Positions 5,457-7,031 of a DNA stretch of 7,031 nucleotides are shown piece after piece (position 1 is the first letter of the stretch; each line of letters begins with the position of its first letter). The stretch covers positions 1-7,031 of the forward strand of contig JACMMA010000742.1 in the NCBI GenBank assembly GCA_014379275.1, written 5' to 3'. Made by a program: the position numbers and the translations under genes. Source of the DNA: Armatimonadota bacterium. GTDB taxonomy: Bacteria > Armatimonadota > Armatimonadia > Armatimonadales > Armatimonadaceae. The notes under the pieces are model-generated. The model saw only the letters and a list, made by a program, of their open reading frames with translations, was not told the origin of the DNA and made no database searches.

Positions 5457-5752
5457 ACCGAATCGGAGAATGGACCGGACGTTTTTTGGTGGGCTGTATA
5501 CGCGTCTATCAGAAAACCGCCCCGTTTCGCCCCCCGGCTTGCCGGTTCACGCCGACCTGCTCGGAGTACACGGCACAGGCCGTTCTGCGCCACGGAGCAA
5601 TGCGCGGGCTATGGCTCGGTATCTGTCGCGTGGGGCGGTGTCATCCGTTCCACCCCGGTGGTTTCGACCCTGTCCCGGAACCGCCACCACCTGCTACAAT
5701 GGAAAGTTCGTCTGGAGATGCTTTTGAATCGTCAAACCACGTTGCACACTGA
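5453..5752 (+). CDS. yidD: Membrane protein insertion efficiency factor YidD
   Basis: This 99-residue protein carries the full YidD signature: CRFTPTCSEYTAQAV (30-44) and GRCHPFHPGGFDPVP (61-75), with conserved cysteines C30, C36 and C63. An amphipathic or membrane-touching N-terminal helix (GRFLVGCIRVYQ) is also present. YidD is a small inner-membrane-associated protein that helps YidC and Sec insert membrane proteins. The start is GTG at 5453 in a GTGA overlap with the rnpA stop, which suggests translational coupling; GGAAGG lies a little far upstream. The last 20 residues or so are a non-conserved tail, and the DNA encoding it also holds the beginning of yidC in another frame. Confidence 0.96.
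   Translation: MNRIGEWTGRFLVGCIRVYQKTAPFRPPACRFTPTCSEYTAQAVLRHGAMRGLWLGICRVGRCHPFHPGGFDPVPEPPPPATMESSSGDAFESSNHVAH
5692..5700 (+). promoter_or_regulatory. Extended -10 element, possible internal promoter for yidC
   Basis: TGCTACAAT matches the extended -10 form (TGn plus TACAAT) and lies inside yidD. No -35 hexamer is seen 16-18 bases upstream. A transcript would start near 5707, a few bases before GGAG and the yidC start. The site could uncouple yidC from the upstream genes, but it may be chance. Confidence 0.25.
5714..5717 (+). promoter_or_regulatory. yidC: GGAG ribosome site bearing on the yidC start
   Basis: GGAG directly abuts the ATG at 5718, which is too close for normal use, but lies 6 bases before an in-frame TTG at 5724. 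GGAAAG (5701-5706) is spaced acceptably for the ATG. The two starts differ by two residues, so the protein is almost unchanged. Confidence 0.4.
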
Positions 5753-7022
5753 CAAGACCACGCCGCGATTTACCACCGCCCGCCTTGTTGCGCTTCTTTT
5801 GCTGTTCGTCGTCGCTCTGAGCGGGGTCGTCGGGTGCGCCCCGGGGACGCCTTTGGGCGCCCAAATACCGGTCAGCGCGAATCCGGAGCAAGCTTTGAAG
5901 GACGGGGCGGCGAAGGTGAAAGTCGCCGACGAAGCTGCCAAAGTCGGAAGCAAAGAGGAAGCGAAAAAAATCTACACGGACGCGGTGACCTACTTTACCG
6001 TCGCGGCGAACAAGTACAAAAACACCGCCACCGGGCTCACGGCGACGATGGAAGCGGCGCGGATCGCCTCCGAAAAACTCGACCAGAAGCAACAAGCGTA
6101 CACGACTCTCAAAGCGGGCCTCAAGACCTACCCGGTGGGTAGCCTCGGCACCTCGACGCTCCCGCAGGACGCGGTCGCGCTTTACGAGAAGATCACCCTC
6201 GAACTCGACACGCAGAACAGCAAGACCTATTACTACATGGTGATGGACGCCCTGATGAAAATCGCGGGCAACAACGCCGTGCTGGCTCTCTTCATGGTCG
6301 CGCTCGCCGTAACCCTTCTGACGTGGCCGCTACGCAAAATGGTACTCGTGCAATCGAACGAGATGAAGCGTTTCATGCCGGAGATGAAGAAGATCCAGGA
6401 GAAGTACAAAGACGACATGATGCTCTCCAACGAGAAAATCCAGGAGTTCAACAAAAAGCACGGCATCAATCCGCTCGCTGGTTGTCTCCCGGCTCTCGCG
6501 CAGTGGCCCATCACGTTGCTCATGTATCAGGTCATCGCGCATTATCAGTTCCATTTCACTGGCCATCACTTCCTGTGGATAAGCGAAAAACTGGGGATGG
6601 CGTCGCAGAAGTGGCCTTCGCCGATAACCGGGGCGGTCGCGCCGAACCTCGCCGAGTCGGACCTGATTCTGATGCTCGCCTACGTCGCGTCGATGTACTT
6701 CCAGATGCGATTCACCCCGCAGTCGTCGCCCGACCCGCAGGCCATCGAGACACAGAAGCAGATGGCGATCACCATGCCGCTGATGTTCTTCTTCGTGATG
6801 TGGAACGGACAGTGGGCGTCTGCGTTCGTGCTGTACTGGTTCATGTCGAACATTCTGACGCTCGGTCAGCAGTGGATCATCAACAAAAAATTGCCGAAAT
6901 TGGAGCCGCTGGTTCTGGACGAAGGCGGCAACGCCGTCAACTCGGCCACAGCACCGGTGACCGCGACGGGGCCGCTCACGCCGAACCCGCGCTTGATCTC
7001 GCCGAAGAACCGGAAGAAGTAA
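5718..7022 (+). CDS. yidC: YidC/Oxa1 membrane protein insertase with TPR-like extracytoplasmic domain
   Basis: This 434-residue insertase folds and inserts inner-membrane proteins, alone or with Sec. After a basic N-terminus a hydrophobic segment (23-39) ends in LSGVVGC, a lipobox-like site with Cys40. Residues 45-170 are hydrophilic and helical; 78-138 look like tetratricopeptide repeats (EEAKKIYTDAVTYFTVAANKY, then a second AxxxY-type helix pair). The Oxa1 domain follows: a membrane segment from about 186 with the conserved arginine R206 in TWPLRKM, the charged hairpin (214-248), NPLAGCLPALAQWPI (251-265), and later segments at about 315-330, 350-362 and 366-385. A Pro/Thr-rich tail ends in NRKK. 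The proteobacterial protein has a large beta-sandwich domain in the extracytoplasmic position, and the short Gram-positive lipoprotein type has almost none. The ATG at 5718 overlaps yidD by 35 bases; a GTG at 5658 and a TTG at 5724 are alternatives. Confidence 0.95.
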   Translation: MLLNRQTTLHTDKTTPRFTTARLVALLLLFVVALSGVVGCAPGTPLGAQIPVSANPEQALKDGAAKVKVADEAAKVGSKEEAKKIYTDAVTYFTVAANKYKNTATGLTATMEAARIASEKLDQKQQAYTTLKAGLKTYPVGSLGTSTLPQDAVALYEKITLELDTQNSKTYYYMVMDALMKIAGNNAVLALFMVALAVTLLTWPLRKMVLVQSNEMKRFMPEMKKIQEKYKDDMMLSNEKIQEFNKKHGINPLAGCLPALAQWPITLLMYQVIAHYQFHFTGHHFLWISEKLGMASQKWPSPITGAVAPNLAESDLILMLAYVASMYFQMRFTPQSSPDPQAIETQKQMAITMPLMFFFVMWNGQWASAFVLYWFMSNILTLGQQWIINKKLPKLEPLVLDEGGNAVNSATAPVTATGPLTPNPRLISPKNRKK

Positions 7023-7031
7023 GTACCGGGC

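Noticed and set aside
6574..6582. Perfect DnaA box (TTATCCACA on the minus strand)
   Set aside because: It is a single copy inside the conserved coding sequence of yidC (codons for LWIS), with no second box or AT-rich stretch nearby. One such 9-mer in 7 kb is not surprising.

Overview
The window is a compact bacterial chromosomal segment of moderately high GC. It carries nine protein genes that I can support, plus the 3' end of a tenth cut off at the left edge. No rRNA, tRNA, CRISPR array or insertion sequence is visible. The gene set (a TIGR04283-type glycosyltransferase, a Uma2 nuclease, a GHL10-type secreted hydrolase, an adrenodoxin-like ferredoxin and the rpmH-rnpA-yidD-yidC cluster) and the unusual YidC resemble what I know from Armatimonadota or a neighbouring lineage. 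This placement is an inference from gene content, not from a phylogeny.

Left part (1-3649). The tail of a family 2 glycosyltransferase on the plus strand converges on a minus-strand, operon-like set. In transcription order this set is a secreted GHL10-type glycosyl hydrolase, a class C beta-lactamase-like serine hydrolase whose start overlaps it by 14 bases, and a Uma2-family nuclease-fold protein 42 bases further on. A good sigma70-type promoter (TTGACG, 17 bases, TACAAT) precedes the hydrolase and favours an ATG start at 3542 over a longer TTG-started version. The first two genes suggest envelope or polysaccharide turnover. The Uma2 protein is probably a passenger and may have its own promoter.

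Middle (3650-4671). A lone gene for a 191-residue protein with four predicted membrane segments matches no family I recognise, and it is lower in GC than its neighbours. It converges on a gene for a [2Fe-2S] ferredoxin. The ferredoxin is divergent from rpmH, and the 103-base gap between them holds a 13-base palindrome that carries the -35 hexamer of the rpmH promoter and a weaker -35-like hexamer for the ferredoxin.

Right part (4672-7022). This is the conserved rpmH-rnpA-yidD-yidC cluster: ribosomal protein L34, the protein subunit of RNase P, the YidD insertion factor and the YidC membrane insertase. The genes are tightly packed (rnpA/yidD overlap 4 bases, yidD/yidC about 35). rpmH is only 49 codons long. 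YidC is the most interesting gene: it begins with a lipoprotein-like signal and has a helical, TPR-like region of about 130 residues where the proteobacterial protein has a large beta-sandwich domain. RnpA has a glycine inside its signature RNR motif. I see no clear, wholly undescribed system. The best leads are the YidC architecture, the orphan membrane protein and the inverted repeats shared by the two divergent promoter regions.
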